DNA of 64,000 nt from Ornithobacterium rhinotracheale (GTDB lineage: Bacteria; Bacteroidota; Bacteroidia; Flavobacteriales; Weeksellaceae): assembly GCF_004088395.1 (NCBI RefSeq), contig NZ_CP035107.1:2061001-2125000 (forward strand), read 5' to 3'. Below are positions 1 to 11,127 of this stretch, piece after piece. Each line of letters begins with the position of its first letter. The first letter of the stretch is position 1. The notes under the pieces were generated by a model. That model was not told where the DNA came from. It ran no database searches and saw nothing but the letters and a program-made list of their open reading frames with translations. The position numbers were made by a program, and so were the translations under genes.

Positions 1-48
1 TTGACTTATTTTCAAAGCCTTTTATTTTTTTAATGAAAATATATCAAA

Positions 49-873
49 TTATCCTTTTTGTAGTCTCACATCTTGTGTGATGATCAATTCTACTTTTTCG
101 CCGTTATTCATTTTGGCTGGCTCGATTAATTTATTCTTGCGGCGAAGATACTCTGCCACTCGTTCCAAGGCTCTTTTGGCTTCTGGCTTAAAGACCTCAT
201 CGCCATACTTAGGATCGACATGGGTGATGTAGCCGTTTTGATCGACATGGAATTGCAAACGCACTTGCACCACATCTTTGTTGGTATCTGGAAATTCGTT
301 ATTTAAATATTTTAGAATTTCTCCGCCCAATTTATCGCTAAAGCATGCGATCAATTTTCGCTTGTCGCCTCGATAGCTCTCGCAACCTGGGAACACTGCC
401 ATTTCGCTCACTCGCGTTACGCTCATGGGCTTCAAAACACGCTCTTCCTCTCTATTAGATTTGTTGATTTTTTCTTTTATTCCTGTTAAATCTACATGTT
501 TTGGAGCTGGGGCGTTACTTCTCACTAAATCAATTTTTGGCGGAGTGGGCTCGTCCACGGGTTTTAAATCTGGCGGGGTTTCTAGTTTCTCCACCATTTC
601 CAGCTTATCTGGCATCGATACTTCTGGCTCTGGCAATTCCTCTTGCACCGCAGGCTCTGGCAATTTTTGCTCTGGTTCTACTTCTACTACAAAATCGTTT
701 AAATTTGGATTAAAAACATCTGCCACCTCATCGGCTTGGCTCAATTCTACTGGCGAATTTGCCTTTACATTGAAAGAGAACCACACGGCGAGTAACACTA
801 CATTTAGCCCAATTAAAAAGAACAATTGGCTAAGTCTTGACGGGTTTGCGTCCTTGTTTTTCTTGGTTTCCAT
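49..873 (-). CDS. TonB-family energy-transducing protein
   Basis: Probable TonB-like periplasmic protein linking the inner membrane to outer-membrane transporters. I start it at METKKNKD (873) because the nine codons upstream look like leader. One membrane segment lies at about residues 15-33. A Pro/Glu-rich periplasmic linker follows (about 40-120), with repeated PEPE/PEPAV-type runs. The C-terminal domain has VRLQFHVDQNGYITHV and a VFPGCE motif that is common in Bacteroidota TonB-like proteins. The domain type is seen; the partner receptor cannot be told. It is the last gene of the ruvA-sprA-gcvH-vanZ-tonB run, separated from vanZ by about 230 bases that hold its likely promoter. Confidence 0.85.
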   Translation of the reverse strand: METKKNKDANPSRLSQLFFLIGLNVVLLAVWFSFNVKANSPVELSQADEVADVFNPNLNDFVVEVEPEQKLPEPAVQEELPEPEVSMPDKLEMVEKLETPPDLKPVDEPTPPKIDLVRSNAPAPKHVDLTGIKEKINKSNREEERVLKPMSVTRVSEMAVFPGCESYRGDKRKLIACFSDKLGGEILKYLNNEFPDTNKDVVQVRLQFHVDQNGYITHVDPKYGDEVFKPEAKRALERVAEYLRRKNKLIEPAKMNNGEKVELIITQDVRLQKG

Positions 874-990
874 AATTAATAAGGTTTTTAAATTAAACAA
901 AAATTTCTATTGTTTAAAAAACCGCAATAATTAACCCAAAAAAATGCCTAAAAATCGGGTTTATAGCCCATTTTTAATCATTTAGCAATA

Positions 991-1018
991 AAAATATAGA
1001 ATATTTGAATTTTTCCAA
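991..1018 (-). promoter_or_regulatory. possible promoter of the TonB-like gene
   Basis: On the minus strand a TTG (1018-1016) is followed after 17 bases by TATATTTT (998-991). This is close to the Bacteroidota TTG/TAnnTTTG pattern. It lies about 120 bases upstream of the start codon. The region is very AT-rich, so a chance match is possible. Confidence 0.35.
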
Positions 1019-1103
1019 TTTTAAGCAAAAACTTTAACACGCATTTTAAATAATTATGAATGTTAAAGCCTAAAAGCAACAAACTATAATTCAGTAAATT
1101 ACA

Positions 1104-1505
1104 TCAAATTCTATTTTTGGCACGGAGTGTTTGGTAGATTTTAATTAAAATTATTCCCACTACGCCTCCTAAAATATCGAACCACCAATCGTTCCACTCA
1201 AAGCTGCGCCCCGTGGGCAAAAGGTGTTGCAAAATCTCGATGAGTATGCCTACCGCAGCGACTAGCCCAAGATTGAGCCACTCATCTTTATCAAAAGCTA
1301 AATAAAATAATATGGAAAATGTGGTGAAAAGCCCTGCATGTACGACTTTATCTACCCCTGTAAAGAGATAAGTTTCTAAGAAAGAAGGTCGTATCTCGTC
1401 TACCGGAGAAAGTGTGAGGTAGAATACCCCCACGAGGTAGAGCACAAATACGACCTTGTTAATTACAGATGATTTACTCTGTGATTTCTTTGTAAGCTTC
1501 GGCAT
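1104..1505 (-). CDS. VanZ-like membrane protein
   Basis: Small integral membrane protein of the VanZ-like family, 133 residues, with about four hydrophobic segments. The family hallmark near the C-terminus is present ([15 protein letters not shown]). VanZ of enterococci gives low teicoplanin resistance, but in Flavobacteriia the protein is a conserved neighbour of gcvH and sprA with no proven role. The start overlaps the gcvH 3' end by 32 bases, so the two are probably translated from one message. Confidence 0.85.
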   Translation of the reverse strand: MPKLTKKSQSKSSVINKVVFVLYLVGVFYLTLSPVDEIRPSFLETYLFTGVDKVVHAGLFTTFSILFYLAFDKDEWLNLGLVAAVGILIEILQHLLPTGRSFEWNDWWFDILGGVVGIILIKIYQTLRAKNRI

Positions 1506-1848
1506 CGAGCAATTCGCTTGTATCTGCGTCTGTTACTTTTACTTTGATGATCCAGCCTTTTCCGTAAGGATCTTGGTTTACTAATTCTGGCTCATCGTCT
1601 AGGGCTTCGTTTAGTTCAATTACCTCTCCTGCTACTGGCATGAATAGGTCTGAAACTGTTTTTACCGCTTCGATAGATCCGAATATATCTCCAGCTGAGA
1701 GCTCATCTCCTTCTGAATCTACATCTACAAACACGATGTCTCCTAATTCGCTTTGTGCGTAATCGGTGATTCCGATGGTAGCTACATCGCCCTCGATTTT
1801 CACCCACTCGTGGTCTTTTGAGTACTTTAATTCGCTTGGTACATTCAT
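1474..1848 (-). CDS. gcvH: glycine cleavage system H protein
   Basis: Lipoyl carrier of the glycine cleavage complex. It shuttles the aminomethyl group between the P, T and L proteins. The 124-residue length is normal, and the lipoylated lysine is Lys63 in [10 protein letters not shown]. The N-terminal YSKDHEWVK and [12 protein letters not shown] motifs are typical. It follows sprA after 17 bases and overlaps vanZ, an order kept in many Flavobacteriia even though the functions appear unrelated. The P, T and L genes are not in this window. Confidence 0.97.
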   Translation of the reverse strand: MNVPSELKYSKDHEWVKIEGDVATIGITDYAQSELGDIVFVDVDSEGDELSAGDIFGSIEAVKTVSDLFMPVAGEVIELNEALDDEPELVNQDPYGKGWIIKVKVTDADTSELLDAEAYKEITE

Positions 1849-1865
1849 AATAAATTTATTTTTAG

Positions 1866-4800
1866 TTAATTTCCAAAAGTAAAGGTTGCGTTGATACCTG
1901 CACGCAATGTGCTTAGTGGGTACGCAGTTGATATTTTGTATTTAGTAATCATTTGATCGTAGAACAAACTTACATTAAAATTTTTACTAAACATATATTG
2001 CGCGTTAAATTTTAACGAAAATAATTTCTGCCCGCCACTAACTTGCAAATCGTCTGTCAATATTCTTCGGATTGAAACTTCGTTATCCCTCATGGCTAAA
2101 TCTGCTCGCAAATTTAAATCTCCTTTAATGGTTTTGCGCTTGCCCATGTAGTACATTTTAAGCGATACATCTTTGATGATGTAGCCAAATCCTACAACTA
2201 TTTCGCTTCCGTAATCCTCAGTCAAGGTGTAGTTGCTCAAGCTTAAAGACACCAATCGATCACGATTGTACTGCATTCTAAGCTGCATATTGTTTCTGAG
2301 CCTAGCCTCTACTCCAAGGAGTGGGGAGAAGGATTCTACCACGCTCACGGCACCATACACATTACTTGAATATAGGTTTCCGTTTCCATCTACTCCCTGT
2401 GTTGGGTTTCCGTGTGCATCGACCGAAATGCCTCCGCCTGAAGTGAATTGTGTGGGTTCGGTAAATTTATTTAAATTAGACTGAACGCCTGAAACGGTTT
2501 TGATCGAAACATAATTATGTGATAATTCAAATTGCTCAAAATATTTAGCTATAATCGGCACATTGGTAAGCCCTGTGTAGGTAATGCTCCAGTTAGGGAG
2601 TGGGATACTTCGGTGCAAATCAAAGCTTTTGTGAGACAATGATTTTCCTTGATATGCACTTAAGAATGCCGGTACTAGCACATCGGCACTCGATAATCCT
2701 AAGCCTTGTGCATAGCCATCTCCGTCGGTATCTGTTAAGCCTAATTTAGCTCCTTCACGCATAGAGACTTCTTGTGCAAAACCTTTTAATTTCTGGTATA
2801 AATCATTTTTAGATTTAAAACTTGCACCTAAACTTATGGTTGAATTGGTAATGTTTTCTTGAATATTCTCATAAGCTCTTTCGTAGCCAAATACCTCTTT
2901 TCCATTTTCTTTAATCATCGTATTAAACCCACTTTGAAACATGTTTTTGTTGTAATTTCTTCGACTATTGAAATCTATCTTGAGAGATGGCGATGGTTCC
3001 ACTTGCAAGTTGGCAGTAAGCACCTCTGCTTTGACTGAGGCATATGGCTCCGTTAAAAACTCGCTGCGGGTGATCCAGCCATTTTCTACCGCTAGTTGCC
3101 TTACATCTGATTGAGAACCAAATAGGAATGAGGCATTTGGACCTACGCTATTTTTGCCTAAACCAAAGAAATTTGGTTCGGCTAATATACCTGGCAAAAT
3201 AATTCCGCTATTAGTGCTATAGTTGAATCTTCCTCGTTTTATGCTTTGCAATCCTAAGACTAAATAATCTTTAAATCCTAAATGGTTTTTAATCTTAATT
3301 TTTTGTTTTCTTAATCTTTTAAAACCATTTTTCTCCTCTGCCAATCGTTGATAGTTCTGTCTTAGAGAATCAAGCTCGGCTTGGCGCAATGTGCTTTTGT
3401 TATTTACTTTTTCTATAAAATCGAACTGGGAATATAGTTTAGAAAAGTCTAAATCTCCTACCCAATTGATGTTTTGAGAATTTTGCGATAAGTTTCCTAC
3501 ATCTTGAAGCTGATTATCTACCTCGGCATAGTTTGAAAGGCGAGCTTGCCAATCATAAGTTGCTGTATAGCCCACCTCTACATCTGCCCACTCTAGGTAT
3601 GGGAGCAGGCGTATTGGTGTTTTCCAGTTGGCTTGCAGTTGCTGATTGTAATTAATCGGTCTGCCTGCCTGCACTATGTCTTTGAATATTAAGTTCTGAT
3701 CTGGTGCATCAATCACCTTATCGGCTAGCGTGCGAGTAGATGCGTTGTAATCCACACGGAAAGAACGCGTTAAATCAAAACCTACATTGTATTGCCAACT
3801 GAACAAGAAATTGTTTCCATAAGTTGGTTTAAAGCTCAATGCACTAGAACCTGGCACCAAATAACTATTGATGTCACGGTATTGTTGCTCATTGTAGGTA
3901 CGCATAACATCGGTGCGGAATGCTAAACGAGCTGGCAATGGATTTACATTAAATTCCTTCACCCATTGCAAATATCTAGCTGATTGTGCCGTGTCGCTCA
4001 CCATATACCAATTCTTGAATGGCTCATAGCTTTTTCCTCTAAAGGCATAATTATAATTAGCACCTAAACGCAAATTTTGCTGAACATTATACACCGTGTA
4101 TATATCTCGATAGTAGTTTAAACTATAAACACCAGAAAGCGAAAAGTTTTCTATATCGTAAAAATGTTGTTTGGCTTTAGAGTTGGTTCTTTCTTTTCTG
4201 ATATTTGAAAAGCCGTATGAAACATTTTTAGAATAGGTGCGAACGATTTTTTGCAATTCGTTTTTGCGTGGATCTTCGCTAAACTTCACATCATTATCTA
4301 ACGGATTATATTCTGGATCTATGAATTCCTCTTGAATCGAATAATTGAATGGTAATCTCAAGCCCCATTTCTTGGGCAAGAATTTATCTAAATTCACCGA
4401 GGTATTGATGGCGTAAGATTTAACATCTTCTTGCTGTCTTTCCACTGGGCCACGATCAATAGGGCCAAAGCCTGCTGTGGACATGCTTCCAGTAGCACTC
4501 ACTTGTGCTAAATCTCCTAAATTAAAGTTTAAATTAGCTGCAGCGGCATATCCCCCTTCGTTTTTAATGCCAGAGAGTCTAAGCTCGTTTACCCAAACTA
4601 CGGCATCTTCTACATTGGTGTTTCCCGTATTGCGAACTCCAATCATGATGGTGCTGATGTTTCCTAAAGATGGTTTACCTTTAACATAAATGTATTTCCC
4701 CGCTTTAGCATCTACAGGATAAGCAAAACGCTCTGCAATATTGGCTTCGTAGGATTTCTTTTTAGCTTCTACAAAGAGGGAGGTTTCCACCTCTATTCTG

Positions 4801-7800
4801 TTCTGAGATGGCCAAATTTCTTCTGGAGAAATAGCGTTTATATTAGTATATTTCAACGGCAATTCATATTCATAATAATTTTCGACCAAATCACTACCCA
4901 ATCGCAAGAACAATTTTAATTCTCCCATAGGATTATTGGTAGGCGTGTGCAAATGCGTAAACATTTTTAATTCCTTAAATCTTCGCAAATCTAGATTGGT
5001 GTTTTTAAACACAGCTCTTGCGTCATTTGCCTTCAATTTAGAAATATTCAGCACCATAGAACTTTCATTGATGCTTTGCATTCCGCTGGTAGTTTGGATT
5101 TGTTCGCGTGCAATCCCTGGAGGAATTACATATGGAGGTCTTGCTGTTCCGTTTTCTTCAATATTTACGGTTCCTACGCTTAGATTATCCACATTTAGAC
5201 TTTGTCCGCCCTCTACCGAAACATTGTTTGGATAAAGATTTCTTTGGTAGCGAATCCAACTGCTTCGCACCATATCAAAGCTTCCGAAACGGAAACTTAT
5301 TTGCTCATTAAAGCCTTTAAAAATCATACGCATAAATCTGGCTGATGTGAGCACATTGTCTGAAGCGGCTCCTGCATTGAGGTCGTAATCGTCTATCGGG
5401 ATTCTGAAGAGATACCATTTAGAACTAACGGTTTGTCCATTTTCTAAAGATGCCTGCGTTTCTTTAACATCAACAATGAATTTGTTATTTATATTTAACT
5501 GGCTCTTAGTGATCGGAATTGTATATTGATTATAATTTTCGATTCTATCTAAATTATAGTCCATATTTACATCCTCTGCATCTGGAATTGCCGTAGCAAT
5601 TTCCATGGTTCCTGTTTTTGAGTTCCCTTGAGGATTTCTAAAATATTTATATCTATTTGGTAAATAGTTTCCACCTGTATAGTTTTTCCAAGCATTGTCC
5701 ATGTAGTATACAAAGTCATCTGCCGCTGGGTCGATCTTCTGCGTTAGAGGATTTATATCTGAGGCAAAGGCATCGTAACCAGGAGTTACAGCCTCTTGCT
5801 CATTGGTCAATCCATTGTATCCCACATCTTGCAACTCCCGAGCCGCTCCTTCTGTAAAGAATGTGTACAATATTGGTTTTTCCTTAGGTTGTTTTCCCCA
5901 TTCGCTGCGTTGTTCTGGATTATCTTTTTGGTTTAATCCATTTTCATAAAGCATTTTCCCGTCTCGCAACAAATCTTCTGACACGCTTCCTAGTTGTAGT
6001 AAAATTTTGGAATCCTTTGTATCACTTGCTCCGTCTAGGTACGGATCCATCATCCAGAATTCTACATACTCCACATTGGCTTGCTTTAAATTAGTAACAT
6101 TAAGTGTGCGTGTAATACCTCCCCACAAATTGGCTTGTTGCTCATTTTTCCAATTTAGATTTAAGTTATACGCCCCACGGGTTTGAGGGTAGTAGGTTAC
6201 ATCAAAAGTATTTAAATACGATGGCATGCCTGCAATCAAATCTCGCTCTGTGAATAGCTCTCTGGTTTGCACTCGGCGCGAAGCTTGATTAGACATTTCG
6301 GTCTTGGATAATGGTGATTTTCCGCCCGAACCGTAAAAACGCGGATCTATATTGTACCAAGAAATCATTCTTCGGTTATAGTTTAAGCTAAAATCATTTG
6401 GGTTAAATATGCTAGACGGAAAGTCTGGATTTGGCACCGTAGAACTTTCAATCGGCGTGGATGCTAGTCGCCAAGCGTTTACATCATCTAAATTAATTCG
6501 AGACAATGCATTTTCAAAATCATCGATATATGATTGATTATTTGTTGATTGATTAACTCCTGGTTGCAAGTATGCCCCTTCTGCCGTGAAACTAATGTTT
6601 GACGGAGCATCTGTGTTTACAAAAGGGATCTTATCTGTAAGGCGAGTTAATATATTAGCCTCATTGTTATACATCACATTTGCCCCAAAAATAGAGTTGC
6701 TTACAGGCTCTATGCTATATTGTGCTTTTTGCGTATTACCTGGCATACGCTCTTGGTAATTCATGTAAGTTGCTCCAATGGTTAATTTATCCGAGAATTT
6801 ATGCTCGACATTAACGCCTATCAATCGTCTGATTTGTGTATTAAATGTAGAACGATTCTCTAGGCTCACATTGATTGGTGCCCCCGAATCTTTCAATAAT
6901 TGATTTATAATTTTCACCCTACCTAATTGGTAATCTACGGTATAATCCACACCTTCGATTAATTCCTTGCCATTTGAGGTAACTTTTACAGAACCTTGTG
7001 GCACATTAAATGCGCCCAACGGAATCCCGTCCCCGCCATCACTTTTATATTGTCCCTCGATGAAATATCGATTTACGGCTGGATTTTGCTCAAATTCTAT
7101 TGGTAATTTTTGGTATAAATCATTTAATACAAATTTACTATCACTTCCACCTATTTGTTTTTCAATCGTTTTACCAAAAGGCTCTATGGTTGTAAATTTA
7201 ATTTTTGCATTTTGGACATCAACAGTGATTCCATTTACAAAATCAAACAATCCATCTCCGTACAGATTTCCCATTTTCTGCACTTGCCCGTTCATGTTTA
7301 ATCTATCCATGTTCAGCACTTGCAGGAGCGTCTTTTCCTCTACTCGGGTTCCTTGCAAATAGTTAATGGCACCGCTTCCTATTTCTGGATCTCGGTAAAA
7401 TATATTTAGCCTAAAATCTTCTTGCGAAAGCTGGTATGCATTAAGGGAATAAATGTTTTTCATCATTAAATCCCACAAAGGCGATTTTGTATTCACCGAA
7501 GAGTTAGATTTAATCAATTTAGTGATTAAAACATCTTTTTGCTGATCCGAAAACTCCCCTACCATAAACGATTTACCTGGCTGAGAGGTCAATGTATATT
7601 GATACGAAACGGCTAATAGTTCATTATCATTAAGTGGCTGATTTAAAGAAATGTACCCCAAATCAGGAAATAATTGAAATTCACTAGGCTCTAGTTTTCT
7701 CACATTTTCATGTACTAGATATTGCTCTCCCACCTCATACGGATTTCCTTGACTATCTTTAAGCGACAAAGCTTTTACCAATTCTTCTACATTCACTCCG

Positions 7801-8941
7801 CTTCTCACGCCTGCCGCGGTGGCAATTCTATTATAGATCCTCCCATTATTTGGATAGCTTGCATTATCCCCCAAATCACGCACTGCGACGATAGATCTTC
7901 TAGAATCCTGATTTGCATTCCCTCTATCCACTACCCAAACTTCGATTCTAGAAATATTGATTTGAGACGAAATGAAAGGATAATTTGCTAAAGCAGTATC
8001 GTATTTATTTCTAAAAAAATGAGAAAGGAAATAGTGCTGATTAATATCGTAATCTTTAGCATAAATTTTAAAGGTATTGACAACACCCCCTCCCTGAACC
8101 GTAATTGTTCTAGCTTCTGATTCCTGTTGAGAAAATACAGATGTAATGTAGGTGTTCCCAAACTTCAACTGCGTTTTTGCTCCAAACAAGGACTGAACAC
8201 CTGTGATTATAGAGGTACTTAGAGGCATGCTTACATTTCCAAATTCTATATTTTGAATAATATTATCCTCGTCCTTCTCTTGATTCGGTCTCCAAGCGAG
8301 GTTCATTCTATTTTCAAAACCAAATCCTGCTTGGGTATCATAATTTGCCCCCAATTGAAGGTTTTCCCCAACTTTACCTAAAATACTTAGCTGAATACGC
8401 TGTTGCAAATCTATTGCAAAAGATTTTCTATTTTGTGGCAAAAGTTGTGGATTTTCTAAGTTTTGATAATAAACCCCCAATCCCAAAGATGCGTATCCTT
8501 TAGGCACTAATTCTATTTTACTTCCGCCAAAAATAGTCTCAAACATCTTATTTCTCACCTGCAAACTTGGCAAGACTAGCCCTTTATCTTTTTCGGAAAT
8601 TTCTGTACCAAACTGGTGATTTCTCCTTTCCTTGTCCACGGCCTGAGACTTTTGCTTGTAATATTCTCCCATACTCTGGCTAAGGAGCATATTCAGATAC
8701 TGTTCTTGATTTAAGATGATTGGATCCCCATAAACCAAACTACCTATTTTCTGCCTTAATATGTAATTTCCCGTAGCAGGATCATATTGCGAATAATACC
8801 CCATAGGAGACTCTAAATACACCCCCCAGACTGGTACTTAAAAGGATATCGCAAAGTGTCTTTCTCTTGTGCCTTAACTTGCAGCGTTAGTAAAACAAAA
8901 GCTACTATAAAAAGTAGCATCTTATAATATATTGTATTCAC
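1866..8941 (-). pseudogene. sprA: SprA, type IX secretion translocon protein, 5' frameshift
   Basis: SprA is the giant outer-membrane channel of the type IX secretion system and is needed for gliding in flavobacteria. The main open frame (1866-8822) gives 2318 residues, close to the roughly 2400 of Flavobacterium SprA. It ends in a barrel-like C-terminus with F at the penultimate region. The frame opens only at a GTG and begins VYLESPMGYYSQYDP, without a signal peptide. One base off, from GTG 8941 or ATG 8920, lies a good signal peptide (MLLFIVAFVLLTLQVKAQ) followed by EKDTLRYPFKYQSGG, which would join VYLESP exactly if the G run at 8827-8822 had seven bases instead of six. The upstream frame stops at TAG just after the run. 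This is a true mutation, phase variation or a homopolymer sequencing error. The body shows no other damage. Confidence 0.9.
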
Positions 8942-8952
8942 TTTTTTCAAAA

Positions 8953-9537
8953 CTATTTTTTTTTCAAGGTTTGTTTGATTAAGTTTTCTAAGCTTAAAGT
9001 TGGATTTTCTTTCAAAAGCTGAACAATGATAGGTTCTGCCACTTTTTTAGGAATACCCAAGACTTCAAGGGCAGAAAGAGCTTCAATTTTAATTTTGCTT
9101 GTACCTTTATCTTCTATTTTTTTAGTTTCCAGCACTTGTTTTTTAATCTTATTTTTAAGATCTAAAATGATACGCTGTGCTGTTTTAGCCCCAATTCCCT
9201 TTACCGACTGCAGAATCTCAGGCCGATCGTTAGCAATTGCAGCATAAATATCCCCCACCGAAAGTGTAGACAACATTACAACAGCAGAGGCAGGCCCCAC
9301 TCCACTCACCGAAATTAAAAATTCAAATACTGAACGCTCTGATTTATTACTAAATCCATATAAATTCTGTGCATCTTCCCGCACTAAAAGGTGGGTATAC
9401 AATAATACATTCTCATCTGCTGGCAAATCATTGTAAGTTGCTTGACTAATGCTTACATAGTATCCCACACCATGGCAATCTATCACCACATAATTGGGTT
9501 CTTTCTCTACCAGTCTGCCTTTGAGTTGCGTAATCAT
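8953..9537 (-). CDS. ruvA: Holliday junction branch migration protein RuvA
   Basis: DNA-binding subunit of the RuvAB branch-migration complex. I choose the start at MITQLKGRLVEKEPN (9537), which matches the family; the longer open frame adds 22 unrelated residues. The result is 194 residues, the usual size. Visible are the N-terminal OB-fold, the helix-hairpin-helix motifs (VSGVGPASAVVML and VKGIGAKTAQRIILDLK) and the C-terminal domain III that contacts RuvB. It sits 11 bases upstream of the proper sprA start, so ruvA and sprA probably share a transcript. Confidence 0.96.
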   Translation of the reverse strand: MITQLKGRLVEKEPNYVVIDCHGVGYYVSISQATYNDLPADENVLLYTHLLVREDAQNLYGFSNKSERSVFEFLISVSGVGPASAVVMLSTLSVGDIYAAIANDRPEILQSVKGIGAKTAQRIILDLKNKIKKQVLETKKIEDKGTSKIKIEALSALEVLGIPKKVAEPIIVQLLKENPTLSLENLIKQTLKKK

Positions 9538-9733
9538 GTGTAGTATATGTCTGAAATTTTCGGCTAAGGTATGAAATTCTTGGCAAACTGCATTAAAATT
9601 CACAGAATTAGGTAATTTGAGTTAAAACTTTATGATTTATTAATCTTTATTCAGAAGCCTACTATTATAAATTTTACTTATAGTCAAAAAAGGATTTAAT
9701 ATGGATTTTTTATAACTAAAGCAACTTTTGCCT

Positions 9734-9741
9734 TATCTTTG
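9734..9741 (+). promoter_or_regulatory. -7 box of the peroxiredoxin promoter
   Basis: TATCTTTG matches the Bacteroidota -7 consensus TAnnTTTG and lies 45 bases before the start codon. No TTG stands at the expected distance upstream, so only half of the promoter is convincing. Confidence 0.45.
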
Positions 9742-9785
9742 CACTGTAAAAATTCGAGAATATTAATACTTAAAAACAAAAAATT

Positions 9786-10424
9786 ATGTCTTACGTAGGT
9801 AAAAAATTCCCAAATATCGCAGTAAACGCCATGAATGAAATGGGCGATACTTTTAAATTAAATGTTTTTGAAAAAGCTATTAGCGAGAAGAAGAAAGTTT
9901 TACTCTTCTGGTATCCAAAAGATTTTACTTTTGTGTGCCCTACTGAGCTTCACGCTTTCCAAGATGCCTTAACTGAGTTTGAAAAAAGAAACACCATCGT
10001 TATCGGGGCGTCTTGCGATACGCCTGAGGTGCACTTTGCTTGGCTTAACACGCCAAAAGATAACGGCGGAATTGAAGGTGTAACTTACGATATCCTTGCC
10101 GATAGCAACAGAAATCTTGCCAATGCATTAGATATCCTGGATTCTACCGAGCCTCAATATGATGAGGAAAATGACTTCTACCTCGTGGAGGGCGATAGCG
10201 TAACTTACCGTGCTACTTACCTAATTGATGAAGAAGGGCGCGTATTCCACGAATCAATCAATGATATGCCGCTTGGTAGAAATGTCGCTGAGTACCTTAG
10301 AATGATTGATGCCTTTACCCATGTGCAAAAATATGGCGAAGTGTGCCCTGCTAACTGGGAAGAAGGAAAAGAGGCGATGAATGCTAACCGCGATGGTGTA
10401 GCTAATTACCTAAAATCTCACTAA
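9786..10424 (+). CDS. 2-Cys peroxiredoxin, AhpC/TSA family
   Basis: Thiol peroxidase that reduces hydrogen peroxide and organic hydroperoxides in the cytoplasm. The peroxidatic cysteine is Cys51 in FTFVCPTELHAF and the resolving cysteine is about Cys187 in YGEVCPANW. The length of 212 residues is typical of the AhpC/Prx1 group. A thioredoxin gene follows 56 bases downstream and is a natural reductant candidate. Transcription from its own promoter is likely, given the AT-rich gap after the divergent ruvA. Confidence 0.95.
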   Translation: MSYVGKKFPNIAVNAMNEMGDTFKLNVFEKAISEKKKVLLFWYPKDFTFVCPTELHAFQDALTEFEKRNTIVIGASCDTPEVHFAWLNTPKDNGGIEGVTYDILADSNRNLANALDILDSTEPQYDEENDFYLVEGDSVTYRATYLIDEEGRVFHESINDMPLGRNVAEYLRMIDAFTHVQKYGEVCPANWEEGKEAMNANRDGVANYLKSH

Positions 10425-10480
10425 AAACAAAACCCCGAGAGAGGGCAACACCCCTCTCTCTTCTTTAAAAAATAATTACG

Positions 10481-10792
10481 ATGAAAGAATTAGAACAAGA
10501 TAATTTACAAGAAATTTTAGCTAATAACGAATTAGTATTCGTGCAATACGGCGCTGGGTGGTGCGGAAATTGCAAAATTATGAAACCTAAGTTCAAGAAA
10601 TTTGCAAGCGAGCATTCAGGCACTCCGTTCTACTATGTAGACGCTGAAAAATTCCCAGAATCTAGAAAATTGGCAAAAGTAGATAACTTACCTACTTTCG
10701 TTGCTTTCAAAAATGGGGAAGCGGTTCAACAAATCCAAACCAACAAAGGGGAGGTATTAAAACAAATGATTGATGAGGCTGCCGCTAATTAA
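10481..10792 (+). CDS. thioredoxin family protein
   Basis: Cytoplasmic thioredoxin-fold protein of 103 residues with redox centre WCGNC (Cys28 and Cys31) and the cis-proline region NLPTFVAFKNGE. There is no signal peptide. It stands between the peroxiredoxin and a small conserved protein whose start overlaps its 3' end, so the three probably form one redox operon. Reduction of the upstream peroxiredoxin is an inference from position. Confidence 0.92.
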   Translation: MKELEQDNLQEILANNELVFVQYGAGWCGNCKIMKPKFKKFASEHSGTPFYYVDAEKFPESRKLAKVDNLPTFVAFKNGEAVQQIQTNKGEVLKQMIDEAAAN

Positions 10793-11030
10793 ACACATTA
10801 ATGGTTTTATAGAAGAGAACGACCAAGATTTCGTGCTCGAAACTATTGAAACATTGGAAAACTTAATCGAATCTGATAATTTAAAAGACGAGGAGCTTGA
10901 TGTAATCGGCGAATTGCTTTCAAATTTCTATGGCGCCATCGAGGTGAATAAGATGATTAAGGACGGTAAATCTCAACGAGAAGCCCTAAACTCCTTTATG
11001 CAGCGCGTAACGGGCTCTATTGATAAATAA
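10773..11030 (+). CDS. small conserved protein, DUF6952-like
   Basis: Acidic 85-residue protein with no membrane segment. Internal sequence such as LETIETLENL and DEELDVIGELLSNFYGAIEV resembles a small conserved family found next to thioredoxin/peroxiredoxin genes in Flavobacteriia (DUF6952 by memory). The ATG at 10773 (MRLPLIKHI) overlaps the thioredoxin stop by 20 bases, which points to coupled translation. No function is known to me. A strong hairpin downstream ends the operon. Confidence 0.8.
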   Translation: MRLPLIKHINGFIEENDQDFVLETIETLENLIESDNLKDEELDVIGELLSNFYGAIEVNKMIKDGKSQREALNSFMQRVTGSIDK

Positions 11031-11068
11031 GATTAATAATTTTTCTTTTCATAATAAATAGTTAATTA

Positions 11069-11102
11069 AAAAAGAGCGGTACTTTAATGTATCGCTCTTT
11101 TT
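11069..11102 (+). terminator. rho-independent terminator
   Basis: A 14-bp stem (one G-T pair) begins AAAAAGAGCG and closes with CGCTCTTTTT around a 6-base loop. It lies between the thioredoxin operon and the convergent glnS and can serve both strands. Confidence 0.85.
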
Positions 11103-11127
11103 GTGTATAGATTAAACGCTATGATTT

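Noticed and set aside
501-713. Open frame on the plus strand inside the TonB-like gene
   Set aside because: It lies opposite the Pro/Glu-rich linker and has no homology or start signal; a shadow of the real gene.
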